In this document: piece by piece, positions 9,701 through 16,927 of the stretch
Layout of the letters: every line of letters begins with the position of its first letter
Numbering within the stretch: the stretch's first letter is position 1
Assembly (NCBI RefSeq): GCF_002321025.1
Contig: NZ_DCLL01000027.1
Location: 71,934-135,933 of the forward strand
Source: Acinetobacter lwoffii
Lineage (GTDB): Bacteria; Pseudomonadota; Gammaproteobacteria; Pseudomonadales; Moraxellaceae
DNA length: 64,000 bases
Reading direction: 5' to 3'
The notes under the pieces: generated by a model
Seen by the model: the letters and a program-made list of their open reading frames with translations, nothing else
What the model was told of the DNA's origin: nothing
Database searches by the model: none
Translations under genes and position numbers: made by a program

Positions 9701-10577
9701 GGATCAGGAATTTGCCTTAATTACCGATAAAGCACACAAAGGTATTATCGCCCAACCAACATTCGACTTGAACGAAGCGATTGAAGCACCTTTCATTAAC
9801 TTGCGTCGTCCAAATATGGCAATTCTGCGTGAGCAGGGTGTGAATGGTCATATCGAAATGGCGGCAGCTTTCGATAAAGTTGGCTTCAATACTGTTGACG
9901 TCCATATGAGTGACTTGCTGGCAGGTCGTATCAGCCTGGATGATTTTGAAGGTCTGGTGACGTGTGGTGGCTTCTCGTATGGTGACGTAATGGGCGCTGG
10001 TGGTGGCTGGGCGAAGTCCGTATTGTTCAATGCTAAATTGCGTGACCAGTTTGAGAAATTCTTTAACCGTCAAGAAACCTTCTCGCTGGGTATCTGTAAC
10101 GGCTGTCAAATGTTGTCTCAATTGGCACCATTAATTCCGGGTGCGGATGCTTGGCCACGTTTCCATCGCAATACGTCTGAAGTATTTGAAGCACGTGCAG
10201 TGAACGTTCGTGTGGAAAAATCGAATTCAGTCTTGTTGCAAGACATGCAAGGTTCGATTCTGCCGATCGCTGTGGCGCATGGTGAAGGTCGTGCAGTTGC
10301 AACTGCGGAAAACTTTGCTGCATTGAATGCATCGAATCAGGTGGTTTTACGTTATGTAGATAGCCATGGCAATGCAACTGAACAATATCCGTTGAACCCG
10401 AATGGTTCACCAGAAGGTATTACCGGTGTAACGTCTCAGGATGGCCGTGCAACGATTATGATGCCGCACCCTGAACGTAACTTCCGCGCGATCCAGCATT
10501 CCTGGAAACCAGAAGGCTGGGATCAGGATGGTGCTTGGTTACGCATGTTCCGTAATGCACGTAAATTTATTGGCTAA
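6744..10577 (+). CDS. purL: Phosphoribosylformylglycinamidine synthase
   Basis: Converts FGAR, glutamine and ATP to FGAM in step four of de novo purine synthesis. The 1277-residue protein is the large single-chain form of gammaproteobacteria: an N-terminal PurS-like domain, a linker with AQANSEHCRHKIF, two AIR-synthase-like halves (for example VETHNHPTAIAPFAGAATG) and a C-terminal class I glutaminase. The glutaminase nucleophile is in LGICNGCQ (Cys near 1118), and the His/Glu pair is in PHPERNFRA near the end. The start MFIVAGAP has GGAG 11 bases upstream; a 14-codon upstream extension is not supported. A strong terminator follows. Confidence 0.98.
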   Translation: MFIVAGAPAHSSFKKTQLLSRLTSISSVQSIESQWVYLFDQALSEQQQQSALQLLNDGQSFELHQAASDEIQILVTPRVGTISPWSSKATDIFKNCNTPVHRLERGFLFTLKGVKELSKEALQVLHDRMTESVFNAIDDAAVLFVETAPKPLNSIDILGEGKEALVKANNEFGFALSMDEIDYLTEAFIKLGRNPNDIELMMFAQANSEHCRHKIFGSEWTIDGEVQPLSLFQMIKNTYKESPTDVLSAYKDNASVIVGSDTQRFYPTQEDNGHQVYKYKSQAAHILMKVETHNHPTAIAPFAGAATGSGGEIRDEGATGRGGKPKAGLTGFTVSNLNIPGFEQPWEENYGKPSRMASPLQIMIEGPLGGAAFNNEFGRPALNGYFRTFEQNVNGDVKGFHKPIMIAGGYGNIRPDHVEKDPILPGDLLIVLGGPAMLIGLGGGAASSVDSGKLGENLDFASVQRENPEMERRCQEVIDTCWRMEDHNPIVSIHDVGAGGVSNAMPELVNDHELGAVLDLRKIPSLEPGMSPMEIWSNEAQERYVLAIRPQSLPLFESICARERCPFAVLGEATEARHLTVEDPLFGNKPVDMPMQVMLGGTPRMSRSYETAPRKGDDFDASKVTDLKDAIYRVIKNPTVASKSFLITIGDRSITGMVARDQMVGRWQVPVADAAVTTTSLVGYTGEAMAMGERPPVALLNPAASARLSVAESISNIMSAKIEKISDIKLSANWMAAAGQPGEDQALFEGVKAIGMEMCPALGIAIPVGKDSLSMRTTWNDEGEDKSVTSPMSGVITAFAPVTDVRQTLTPELKDIESVLVRIDLSKGQFRLGGSILAQVYKAIGSVTPDVDSFDDFKAFFALVQDWNNRGLIKAYHDIGDGGLLATVAEMMFASRLGVALEDQSTASLFAEEIGAVLQIAKADWEALQAEVAASTLKDAIAVVGTVNTTDQLSVNGLVLERADLQVAWTEVSHQIQRLRDNVQTADQEFALITDKAHKGIIAQPTFDLNEAIEAPFINLRRPNMAILREQGVNGHIEMAAAFDKVGFNTVDVHMSDLLAGRISLDDFEGLVTCGGFSYGDVMGAGGGWAKSVLFNAKLRDQFEKFFNRQETFSLGICNGCQMLSQLAPLIPGADAWPRFHRNTSEVFEARAVNVRVEKSNSVLLQDMQGSILPIAVAHGEGRAVATAENFAALNASNQVVLRYVDSHGNATEQYPLNPNGSPEGITGVTSQDGRATIMMPHPERNFRAIQHSWKPEGWDQDGAWLRMFRNARKFIG

Positions 10578-10595
10578 TTGATATAATCAAGAATT

Positions 10596-10620
10596 AAAAA
10601 AGCCCCGAAAGGGGCTTTTT
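10596..10620 (+). terminator. purL terminator
   Basis: Perfect stem AAAAAGCCCC / GGGGCTTTTT with a GAAA tetraloop and a T run, 18 bases past the purL stop. Confidence 0.95.
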
Positions 10621-10697
10621 TAATAAGCAAATTATAGATTTATAGGTGATTAGATATAGAATTGAAAAAGATTAAAAAATGACTAAAGAGTCCTCAA

Positions 10698-11441
10698 ATG
10701 TCCGATTTAATTGAAAAAGTTTTACTTTTACAAGAATTGCTAATAGCTAGAGCTACTGATACTTATGAAAAAGGTTCTTCAGAGGCATTTATGCAGCTTA
10801 GACAAGAGTTACTGACATTTAAAAACTTTTATGAATATATTCCATTTTTTATTAAAGACACACGCACATTAGATGAATTTGAAGCTAGGATTAAGTGGGG
10901 TTTTGAATCTTACGCTGAACGTGAAAATTATATTTATTCGGAATTTAAAGAATTCTTTAATGTATTAGAAAGTCTAGATGTTCCTCCATTGGATCAGGTA
11001 GTACAGTTGAAGATTGCTGAATTAAGCTCGGATTATATACATCAAATATGGCAGAAAGCATTAGAGCGAAGAAGTACAGATCCCGAAGGTGCGATTACAT
11101 TAGCTCGAACACTTTTAGAATCGACCTGCAAATATATTCTTGATGAATACGAAGTCGGTTATGGCAATGCTCCAGATATAAATCAACTGTATAGATTGGT
11201 GAGTAAAGAATTAAACCTTGCTCCATCTCAACATACGGAGCAGACTTTCAAACAAATTCTCGGAGGATGTAGTTCCATCATTGAAGGTTTAGGATCATTG
11301 AGAAATAAAGTGGGTGATGCTCATGGGCAAGGTAAAATAAACTTTAAACCTTCTCCAAGACATGCAGAATTAGCAGTGAATTTGGCTGGTACAATGTCCG
11401 TGTTTTTATTCTCATCTTGGAAATTAAAACAAGGTGAATGA
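10698..11441 (+). CDS. Abortive infection family protein (Abi_C domain)
   Basis: A 247-residue protein, AT-rich compared with purL. The N-terminal half is helical and charged with no domain I can name. The C-terminal half (about residues 125-240) fits the abortive-infection C-terminal (Abi_C) pattern: ALERRSTDPEGAITLARTLLE, then SLRNKVGDAHGQG, then SPRHAELAVNLAGTM. Proteins ending in this domain are linked to phage-exclusion phenotypes, but many are uncharacterised and the mechanism is unknown. It stands alone between terminators at 10596-10620 and 11532-11546, with no mobile element adjacent. AT richness and solitary position suggest acquisition by transfer. A defence role is inference from the family name. 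Confidence 0.75.
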   Translation: MSDLIEKVLLLQELLIARATDTYEKGSSEAFMQLRQELLTFKNFYEYIPFFIKDTRTLDEFEARIKWGFESYAERENYIYSEFKEFFNVLESLDVPPLDQVVQLKIAELSSDYIHQIWQKALERRSTDPEGAITLARTLLESTCKYILDEYEVGYGNAPDINQLYRLVSKELNLAPSQHTEQTFKQILGGCSSIIEGLGSLRNKVGDAHGQGKINFKPSPRHAELAVNLAGTMSVFLFSSWKLKQGE

Positions 11442-11531
11442 ATTTTTTATTATAAATATTGTTTTTAAATAGTATCTTAATTTTACTGTATGGAAAAATT
11501 AAAATAAATTCACTAACATAGGATTATTCAA

Positions 11532-11546
11532 CCACCAATTTGGTGG
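11532..11546 (+). terminator. Terminator after the Abi-domain gene
   Basis: CCACCAA and TTGGTGG form a 7-bp perfect stem with a 1-base centre (realistically a 5-6 bp stem and small loop), followed by ATTTTTGCTTTTT. It lies about 90 bases past the gene and separates it from the microprotein gene downstream. Confidence 0.7.
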
Positions 11547-11727
11547 ATTTTTGCTTTTTAAGCATTCTGATTTTTTAATTTTTTTTCTTCCTGCTGAGTT
11601 GGTTTAGATTTTGCTTTTATATTGTCTATAAAGTGCTATGGTATGTTTTATGCACAACTTTATTGCACTATAAAAGAAAGATGGAATAGATCGGTTCAGT
11701 ATCAATTCTCAAAGATGAGGTGATGAC

Positions 11728-11853
11728 ATGGCTAAAACACTTAGAATAATGGATAAGGCGGCAATGCGTCAGAAAGGCTGGATGTTGTTTTGTATTGTTG
11801 TAGGACTACAAATATTGTTCGTTGTGGGCAGTTACTTGCTGCAGGGTTCTTGA
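11728..11853 (+). CDS. Small single-helix membrane protein (41 aa)
   Basis: A short gene with a well-placed ribosome binding site (GAGG, 7 bases before the ATG) and a strong terminator 15 bases after the stop. The product has a basic N-terminus (MAKTLRIMDKAAMRQKGW) and then one hydrophobic stretch of about 20 residues (MLFCIVVGLQILFVVGSYLL), predicting a single inner-membrane helix with the N-terminus inside by the positive-inside rule. I do not recognise a family. A competing ATG five bases upstream meets a stop after eight codons. Its own terminators on both sides suggest an independent unit. Confidence 0.62.
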   Translation: MAKTLRIMDKAAMRQKGWMLFCIVVGLQILFVVGSYLLQGS

Positions 11854-11867
11854 TCATCAGCTTTAAG

Positions 11868-11890
11868 AAAGCCACCATTAAGGTGGCTTT
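11868..11890. terminator. Bidirectional terminator
   Basis: Perfect 9-bp stem AAAGCCACC / GGTGGCTTT with loop ATTAA. It lies between the convergent microprotein gene and the FAD monooxygenase and can serve both. Confidence 0.88.
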
Positions 11891-11895
11891 ATAAT

Positions 11896-13638
11896 TTAAA
11901 TAACCAATTGAATCTGTTTCAACACCGCCTTTAACGTATTTTCATAATCAAAAGCTTTATTGGTACTGTCCTGATAACGCCAAGCCACATAACCATCCGG
12001 ACAAACCAGTACTGCACCAGATTCATGAATTTCAGACTTGGCATTCCAGGTTCCATACACATCACGATAGTCACGTGAACCAATTTGAATCACATCCAGA
12101 TAAGGTAAGTTCAGTGCTTCAGCAGCTTGCTTCCATCCTTTACCGGATAAACCTGTGAGCAGGGTAAAGCGACCTTTACCCGTAATATCCAGTGTCGACT
12201 GCTTTTGACCTTTGGCATTGATCAGCCAGGTATGCGGAACTTTAGCACCCGGGCGAGTCGTTGCCTGTAAATAAAGCTGTTGATCTCGCTCAAATCTTTC
12301 AGGCTCAGATTCGCTAATCACTGCATTGGAGCTATATCGCTGGTTCAGCTCTACACCTTGTGCATTAAATTCGAAGTTTTTAATTTCCAAAGCTTCAAAC
12401 AGCTTTTTGCGGATTTCAGCACCTTGCTCATCTTCTGAAAAAATACGTTCCAGCATTTGTTTTTGTGTAGTCACACCATTGTCAAAACCAAAGACTTCTT
12501 TCAGGTATTTATAATCAAAACGTGATTGATTCGCTCGCGCCACAATTTGCTTGCCGACCGGTGCACGCTCAGTCGTATAGGAATCCAGCAGGGAAGGTGC
12601 AGCCCAGCCTTTTACCGCGTATGCTAGTTTCCAGCCTAGGTTAAAGGCATCCTGCATGCAGGTATTTGAACCTAGGCCACTCGATGGTGGATGACGGTGT
12701 ACCGCATCACCACCGCAGAATACGCGACCTTTAGAATATTCAGTTGCCCAGGTCTGGTTCACATACCAGTACGACAATTTCTGGATTTCGACTTCTTCAA
12801 CTTTCGCACCGACAAAGGCATTCAGGCGGGCACGTACCTGTTCTTCAGTCACTTGTGGTTCGCCTTTGGAAATGTCAAAGCCCCAACCCATAATCCATTC
12901 ATGCCATGGCGTAATGGCACGTAACAATCCCATGCCGAGGTCGCCAAAGCTAGCTTCAGGATTCACGATCCATTGCAGAATCGCAGGACGGTGCTGAACG
13001 TATTGAGAAAGATCAGCTTTAAAGGTCACATAGACGGTACCGGCACGTGCCATCACGCCTTCCAGTGGCAAGCCGAGCTGTTCCAATACACGAGATTTAG
13101 CACCATCCATACCCACCAGATATTTTGCTCTTAAGCTAAATTCAGTATTGGTAATGCGGTTCAGGAAAGTAGCAGTCACGCCATCTTCGTCCTGCACATG
13201 TGACAGGTATTCAGTATTGAAGTTATAAATTGCACCACGTTCACCGGCATTTTTCACCAGTAAAGCTTCCATTTTTGGCTGAATCAGATCGACTAATGGA
13301 CATGGACTGCCTTGGATATAGTCACCATGACGTTCATCACCGGTACCCCATGCACTTAAACGGGCGATTTCTTCGCCGACCAGACTGGTGGTAATCAGGC
13401 TTTCACCCATCTGTTCCCATGGTGTTGCAATCTCTTTAACCTGTTCTTCAATACCTAAATCACGTAATACTTCCATGGCACGTTGATTGGTAATATGGGC
13501 ACGTGGACTATTGGCCAGCCAGCTAAACTGGGTAAACAGTTGTACCTTGATGCCATAATTGGCTAAGGCCAGACCTAATGTTGAACCTGCAGGATCGGTA
13601 CCAATGATCAGAACATCAGTGTCATAGTGTTGTGTCAT
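11896..13638 (-). CDS. FAD-dependent aromatic monooxygenase-like protein
   Basis: A 580-residue group A flavoprotein monooxygenase of the phenol/2,4-dichlorophenol hydroxylase type. Visible features are the N-terminal dinucleotide fold (VLIIGTDPAGSTLGL), the DG motif (LVGMDGAKSRVLEQLG) and the second FAD motif GRVFCGGDAVHRHPPSSGLGSNTCMQDAFNLGWKL, written here in parts: GGDAVHRHPP then GLGSNTCMQDAFN. A thioredoxin-like C-terminal domain follows. The Rossmann motif reads GTDPAG where GxGxxG is usual, so Asp replaces the second Gly. The start is the ATG with GGAG six bases before it, not the ATG 12 bases upstream. Divergent from a LysR regulator that probably controls it. The substrate is unknown. 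Confidence 0.85.
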   Translation of the reverse strand: MTQHYDTDVLIIGTDPAGSTLGLALANYGIKVQLFTQFSWLANSPRAHITNQRAMEVLRDLGIEEQVKEIATPWEQMGESLITTSLVGEEIARLSAWGTGDERHGDYIQGSPCPLVDLIQPKMEALLVKNAGERGAIYNFNTEYLSHVQDEDGVTATFLNRITNTEFSLRAKYLVGMDGAKSRVLEQLGLPLEGVMARAGTVYVTFKADLSQYVQHRPAILQWIVNPEASFGDLGMGLLRAITPWHEWIMGWGFDISKGEPQVTEEQVRARLNAFVGAKVEEVEIQKLSYWYVNQTWATEYSKGRVFCGGDAVHRHPPSSGLGSNTCMQDAFNLGWKLAYAVKGWAAPSLLDSYTTERAPVGKQIVARANQSRFDYKYLKEVFGFDNGVTTQKQMLERIFSEDEQGAEIRKKLFEALEIKNFEFNAQGVELNQRYSSNAVISESEPERFERDQQLYLQATTRPGAKVPHTWLINAKGQKQSTLDITGKGRFTLLTGLSGKGWKQAAEALNLPYLDVIQIGSRDYRDVYGTWNAKSEIHESGAVLVCPDGYVAWRYQDSTNKAFDYENTLKAVLKQIQLVI

Positions 13639-13808
13639 ACAAGACTCCATGTATATGCGTGAAGAACAAGCTATCTATATGATCAGGCAGTCTAGTAAAA
13701 CAGGATCTGTTGATATAGCGATATTCATATAAACTATCGACCTATTCTTATTTGCAATACGTGGGTCATAATCTTAAGATGCTGACCTGATCAGAAACCG
13801 GGCAGGCT
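13639..13808. promoter_or_regulatory. Divergent regulatory region, monooxygenase and LysR gene
   Basis: A 170-base divergent intergenic region. The AT-rich patch at 13711-13740 contains interrupted dyads (CGAT-N13-ATCG and ATAG-N15-CTAT) of the general form bound by LysR-type regulators. No exact consensus is present, so the site is a guess from position and symmetry. Confidence 0.35.
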
Positions 13809-14690
13809 ATGGAACTTCGACATTTACGCTATTTTATCACCGTGGCGCAGCAACAAAGTTTTACCAAGGCCGCCGAAAAGCTGTTTACTGCCCAGCCGTC
13901 ATTAAGCCAGCAAATTAAGGATCTGGAACAGGAAGTAGGCGTTGTCCTGTTTGATCGTTCATCCAGAAAAGTCAAACTCACCGATGAAGGACGGGCTTTT
14001 CAGGTCTATGCCGAAAAAGCACTGGAAAATGCCAAGCTGGCGGTGGCAGCAGCACGTCAGGTTGCACAGCAGAAAAATAACCAGATTCATATTGGCTTTC
14101 TAAACGTGGCAGAAATCAAAGTGATGCCTCAGATTCTGGCCCAGCTTAAAAAAACCATGTCGGACTTGAAAATACATCTGCATAGCCTGACCTGTATGGA
14201 ACAGATTCAGCGGCTAAAAAATGCTGAACTGGATTTATGTATTACCCGTTTTCATCTCGATCATCCAGATTTTGACAATATTCATTTATTAACCGAGCAA
14301 ATTTATCTGGTTGCCGCTCAGCATTTACATCCTACAGATCGAATCCTGAAATTACAGGAACTGAAAAATCACAATATGATTATGTGCGAGCAGAATGCTT
14401 CGCTCGTATTTTATGAGAAGCTGGATAAACTGCTCTGCATTGATCAACTCGAACATGAGCAGCTGTTGTGGGTGACCAATGTCTTGCAACACATCAATCT
14501 GACCAATATGGGAATGGGCTTTAGTTTTGCGCCCGAATATTTACTGCGTTTTTTGAATGAGCATGTAAAAATTGTCCAGACTGATCAGGCACTGCCAAAA
14601 CTGGGCTTGTATGCAACATTTAACAAGAATTCTCAAAATCCTGCATTGAAGATGATTACCCAAGCCCTTAACAATACGACAAGTATCTGA
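13809..14690 (+). CDS. LysR-type transcriptional regulator
   Basis: A 293-residue regulator with the N-terminal winged helix-turn-helix typical of the family (MELRHLRYFITVAQQQSFTKAA, here residues 1-22 in part, then LSQQIKDLEQEVG around 36-48) and a C-terminal periplasmic-binding-like inducer domain. It most resembles the CatM/BenM/HcaR-type group that controls aromatic catabolism, consistent with the divergent monooxygenase. Inducer and exact targets cannot be read from sequence. The start ATG lacks a strong ribosome binding site. The small NIF3-like gene follows 17 bases after it and may be co-transcribed. Confidence 0.9.
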   Translation: MELRHLRYFITVAQQQSFTKAAEKLFTAQPSLSQQIKDLEQEVGVVLFDRSSRKVKLTDEGRAFQVYAEKALENAKLAVAAARQVAQQKNNQIHIGFLNVAEIKVMPQILAQLKKTMSDLKIHLHSLTCMEQIQRLKNAELDLCITRFHLDHPDFDNIHLLTEQIYLVAAQHLHPTDRILKLQELKNHNMIMCEQNASLVFYEKLDKLLCIDQLEHEQLLWVTNVLQHINLTNMGMGFSFAPEYLLRFLNEHVKIVQTDQALPKLGLYATFNKNSQNPALKMITQALNNTTSI

Positions 14691-14707
14691 ATTGCAGGAA
14701 GGAATAT

Positions 14708-15025
14708 ATGTTAAAGCTGATTTATTACGTACCGGATGAAAATTTGGAAGACACCAAGAATGCGATATTTGCAGCAGGGGCAGGCGGCATTGGTGAGTAT
14801 ACGGACTGTGCCTGGCAGGTTTTAGGAGCCGGACAGTTTAAGCCGCAGGAAGGTGCAGATCCGCATATTGGTGAAGTGGGTAAACTGGAACAGGTAGAAG
14901 AATGGCGGGTAGAAATTCTGGTGCCTGATGAAAAGGCAGTCGATGTGGCCAAGGCGCTGAAAGAAAGTCATCCTTATGAAGAGCCGGCCTTTGAGTTTAT
15001 TCAGCTTCTGGATATCAAAGTCTAA
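14708..15025 (+). CDS. NIF3-like / YqfO C-terminal domain protein
   Basis: A 105-residue stand-alone protein matching the CutA-like insert domain found in YqfO/NIF3 proteins: LIYYVPDENLEDTKNAIFAAGAG near the start (residues 4-26 in part), IGEYTDCAW, and the closing SHPYEEPAFEF motif. It lacks the metal-binding NIF3 core of full-length members. Biochemical role is unknown. GGAAGGA lies 6-12 bases before the ATG. It follows the LysR gene closely on the same strand. Confidence 0.85.
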   Translation: MLKLIYYVPDENLEDTKNAIFAAGAGGIGEYTDCAWQVLGAGQFKPQEGADPHIGEVGKLEQVEEWRVEILVPDEKAVDVAKALKESHPYEEPAFEFIQLLDIKV

Positions 15026-15165
15026 AATTATAAAATTGATGCTCTGCTGCGGCGCGTTTGACTTGGCGCGCCGTTAGTCTAGATTCAGAAACCACCCAAC
15101 CTGTTTTTGTTATTATCATCTCTGCCAGAATAATCCAAAGAAAAAATATAATAAGGAAAATAACA

Positions 15166-15799
15166 ATGCCGTGGCCAAAACCGCTGAGCAGCGTGCTTAA
15201 GAATACTCTCAGCAAATCTATCCAGTACGGTACAGAAATCCTGCATCAGCGCATTCCATATTCGCCAGATAATCCCTATCTGGAAGGTATATTTGCACCA
15301 GAGCGGCAGGAACACTTTTCCACAGATTTAAAGGTTGAAGGGCAGATTCCTGCAGAACTGGATGGCGCATTAATGCGGATTGGTCCAAATCCTATTACAG
15401 TCAAAAACCCACGCAACTATCACTGGTTTACGGGCGATGGCATGTTGCATGCGCTCAGACTGAAGGGTGGTGAGGCACATTGGTATAAAAGCAGTTATAT
15501 CGGTTCTGCCAGTGTGCAGAAAAAACTTCATCGACCACAAATTCCCGGTAAAACGCGAGGTGTCGCGGATGCAGTCAATACCAATGTCATCCACTTTGCC
15601 GGAAAAATCTGGGCACTGGTAGAAGCGGGTGCATATCCAGTTGAGTTGAATGCTGCACTGGAGTCAAAACGACATCATTTATTTGAAGATGATCAGGATT
15701 TTCCATTTACTGCCCATCCGCATATTGATCCTGAAACGGGCGATATTCATGCGATTTGTTATGATGCTTTAAGTCAGAACAAAGTTTTTTATTTGCAGA
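15166..15799 (+). pseudogene. Truncated carotenoid oxygenase gene
   Basis: The first 211 codons of a carotenoid cleavage dioxygenase (RPE65/lignostilbene dioxygenase family), which in full length is about 450-500 residues. N-terminal family landmarks are present: DGALMRIGPNP, WFTGDGMLHALRL and TAHPHIDPETGD, the last supplying one of four iron-ligand His residues. At 15800 the frame runs into an IS end and stops after eight foreign codons. The rest of the gene is not found beyond the IS, so three of the four iron ligands are lost and the product should be inactive. The start ATG follows AAGGA. Family call is confident, substrate unknown. Confidence 0.9.
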
Positions 15800-16837
15800 G
15801 GCTTTGTTGCACAAAGATTTAAAATTAAAGCTACTCTGAGCTAGTCAAATTTAAGACACAACTCGGGTATGAGGTCGGCCTAATTCCGTAAATTTATTTA
15901 ATACTGCCACACGTGCATGAATCTCATTGACTTGGCTTTGAAAGTTTCTCGCACTGAGTTTATCCCCCAATAATTTGATGCAATGCATCTTGGTTTCAAC
16001 CAAACTGCGCCGATGGTAACCTGACCATTTTTTCCATATTATTCTTCCTAAATGCTTAACTGTTCGAAGTAATTCATTTCGCTCTCGCGAATGAACTTTT
16101 GTATCTTTCCAAGGTCTCGCATTTTTCCTAGGTGGAATCACTGCATGCGCTTGCCGATCTGCAATGACCTGACTGCATTGTTTTGTGTCATAAGCCCCAT
16201 CTGTATAGACTGAATCAATCTGTTCATCCAATGGGATTTGATTTAGTAAATCACCAAGGACTTGCGAATCACTCACATTGTTGGTCGTGAGTTGAACTGA
16301 TCGTATTTGTAGGGTTTCAGCATCTATACCGATATGAAGTTTTCGCCATTGGCGACGATATTCAGGCTGATGTTTCTTGCGTTTCCATTCACCTTCACCT
16401 AAAAACTTTAAACCAGTAGAGTCGACAAGTAGATGTAGTCCATCACTACTTTTTTGATAGCCAATTACAAGATCAATATGCTTTTGTCTTCTGCAAATGG
16501 TGGAATAATCTGGCGCTGTCCAATCTAAACCACAAAGCTTAATGAGACTTTTCACAAAGCCAGTGACCATACGTAAAGAGAGTCGAAATAAGGATTTAAT
16601 CATTAAACAGCATTGGATGGATGTATCTGAATAAGTTTGATTTCGACCATGTTTACCTTTGGGTTGAGCGTACCATTGAGTCTTGGGATCAAACCAAATC
16701 GAAATGTTTCCTCGATTAATTAAGGCTTGATTGTATTTGGACCAGTTGATTGTACGGTAGATATTAGGTGGAGGCTTCTTCATTCGGAAATTATATTGCT
16801 GAATTAGACCTTACGAACAGCTTTGTGCAACAAAGCC
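15800..16837. mobile_element. IS5-family insertion sequence, IS17-like
   Basis: A 1038-bp element bounded by perfect 17-bp terminal inverted repeats, GGCTTTGTTGCACAAAG at 15800-15816 and its complement at 16821-16837, holding one transposase gene. Size and ends fit the IS903 group of IS5, as in IS17 of Acinetobacter. That group normally makes a 9-bp target duplication, yet the flanks read ATTTGCAGA and ATTTTTAGC, which match at only six of nine positions. Combined with loss of the 3' half of the interrupted gene, this points to a later rearrangement at the right end. Confidence 0.93.
15851..16783 (-). CDS. IS5-family transposase (IS17-like)
   Basis: An apparently intact 310-residue DDE transposase. 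The catalytic triad can be placed at Asp121 (LLVDSTGLK), Asp195 (VYTDGAYD) and Glu263 (RRSLVETKMHCIKLLG), the last inside the Y-R-E signature region of IS5/IS4-type enzymes. The N-terminal part (MKKPPPNIYRTINWSKYNQAL, residues 1-20 onward) is typical of the IS17 group. The gene fills most of the IS and reads against the interrupted carotenoid oxygenase. No frameshift or stop is seen, so the copy may be active. Confidence 0.93.
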   Translation of the reverse strand: MKKPPPNIYRTINWSKYNQALINRGNISIWFDPKTQWYAQPKGKHGRNQTYSDTSIQCCLMIKSLFRLSLRMVTGFVKSLIKLCGLDWTAPDYSTICRRQKHIDLVIGYQKSSDGLHLLVDSTGLKFLGEGEWKRKKHQPEYRRQWRKLHIGIDAETLQIRSVQLTTNNVSDSQVLGDLLNQIPLDEQIDSVYTDGAYDTKQCSQVIADRQAHAVIPPRKNARPWKDTKVHSRERNELLRTVKHLGRIIWKKWSGYHRRSLVETKMHCIKLLGDKLSARNFQSQVNEIHARVAVLNKFTELGRPHTRVVS

Positions 16838-16864
16838 ATTTTTAGCGCATAAAGAGTGAATGAT

Positions 16865-16880
16865 GTGACATCCATGTCAC
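16865..16880. promoter_or_regulatory. Perfect palindrome, possible operator
   Basis: GTGACAT-CC-ATGTCAC, a 16-base perfect inverted repeat 28 bases beyond the IS right end and about 50 bases downstream of the nitroreductase stop. It has no T run and is too short-looped for a terminator. It resembles a dimeric repressor site but has no gene to control now. It may belong to DNA removed at the IS junction. Confidence 0.35.
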
Positions 16881-16927
16881 AAGAGATCTACCAGATTTAA
16901 GGTATTTAATTTCTATAGGTGTGAAGC

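Noticed and set aside
9717..10121. Long minus-strand frame of 134 codons inside purL
   Set aside because: Shadow of purL; such antisense frames follow from its codon use.
15791..16846. Target duplication ATTT around the IS
   Set aside because: The first four flank bases agree, but the full 9-base flanks differ at three positions and the host gene does not continue on the right side, so I do not call a duplication.
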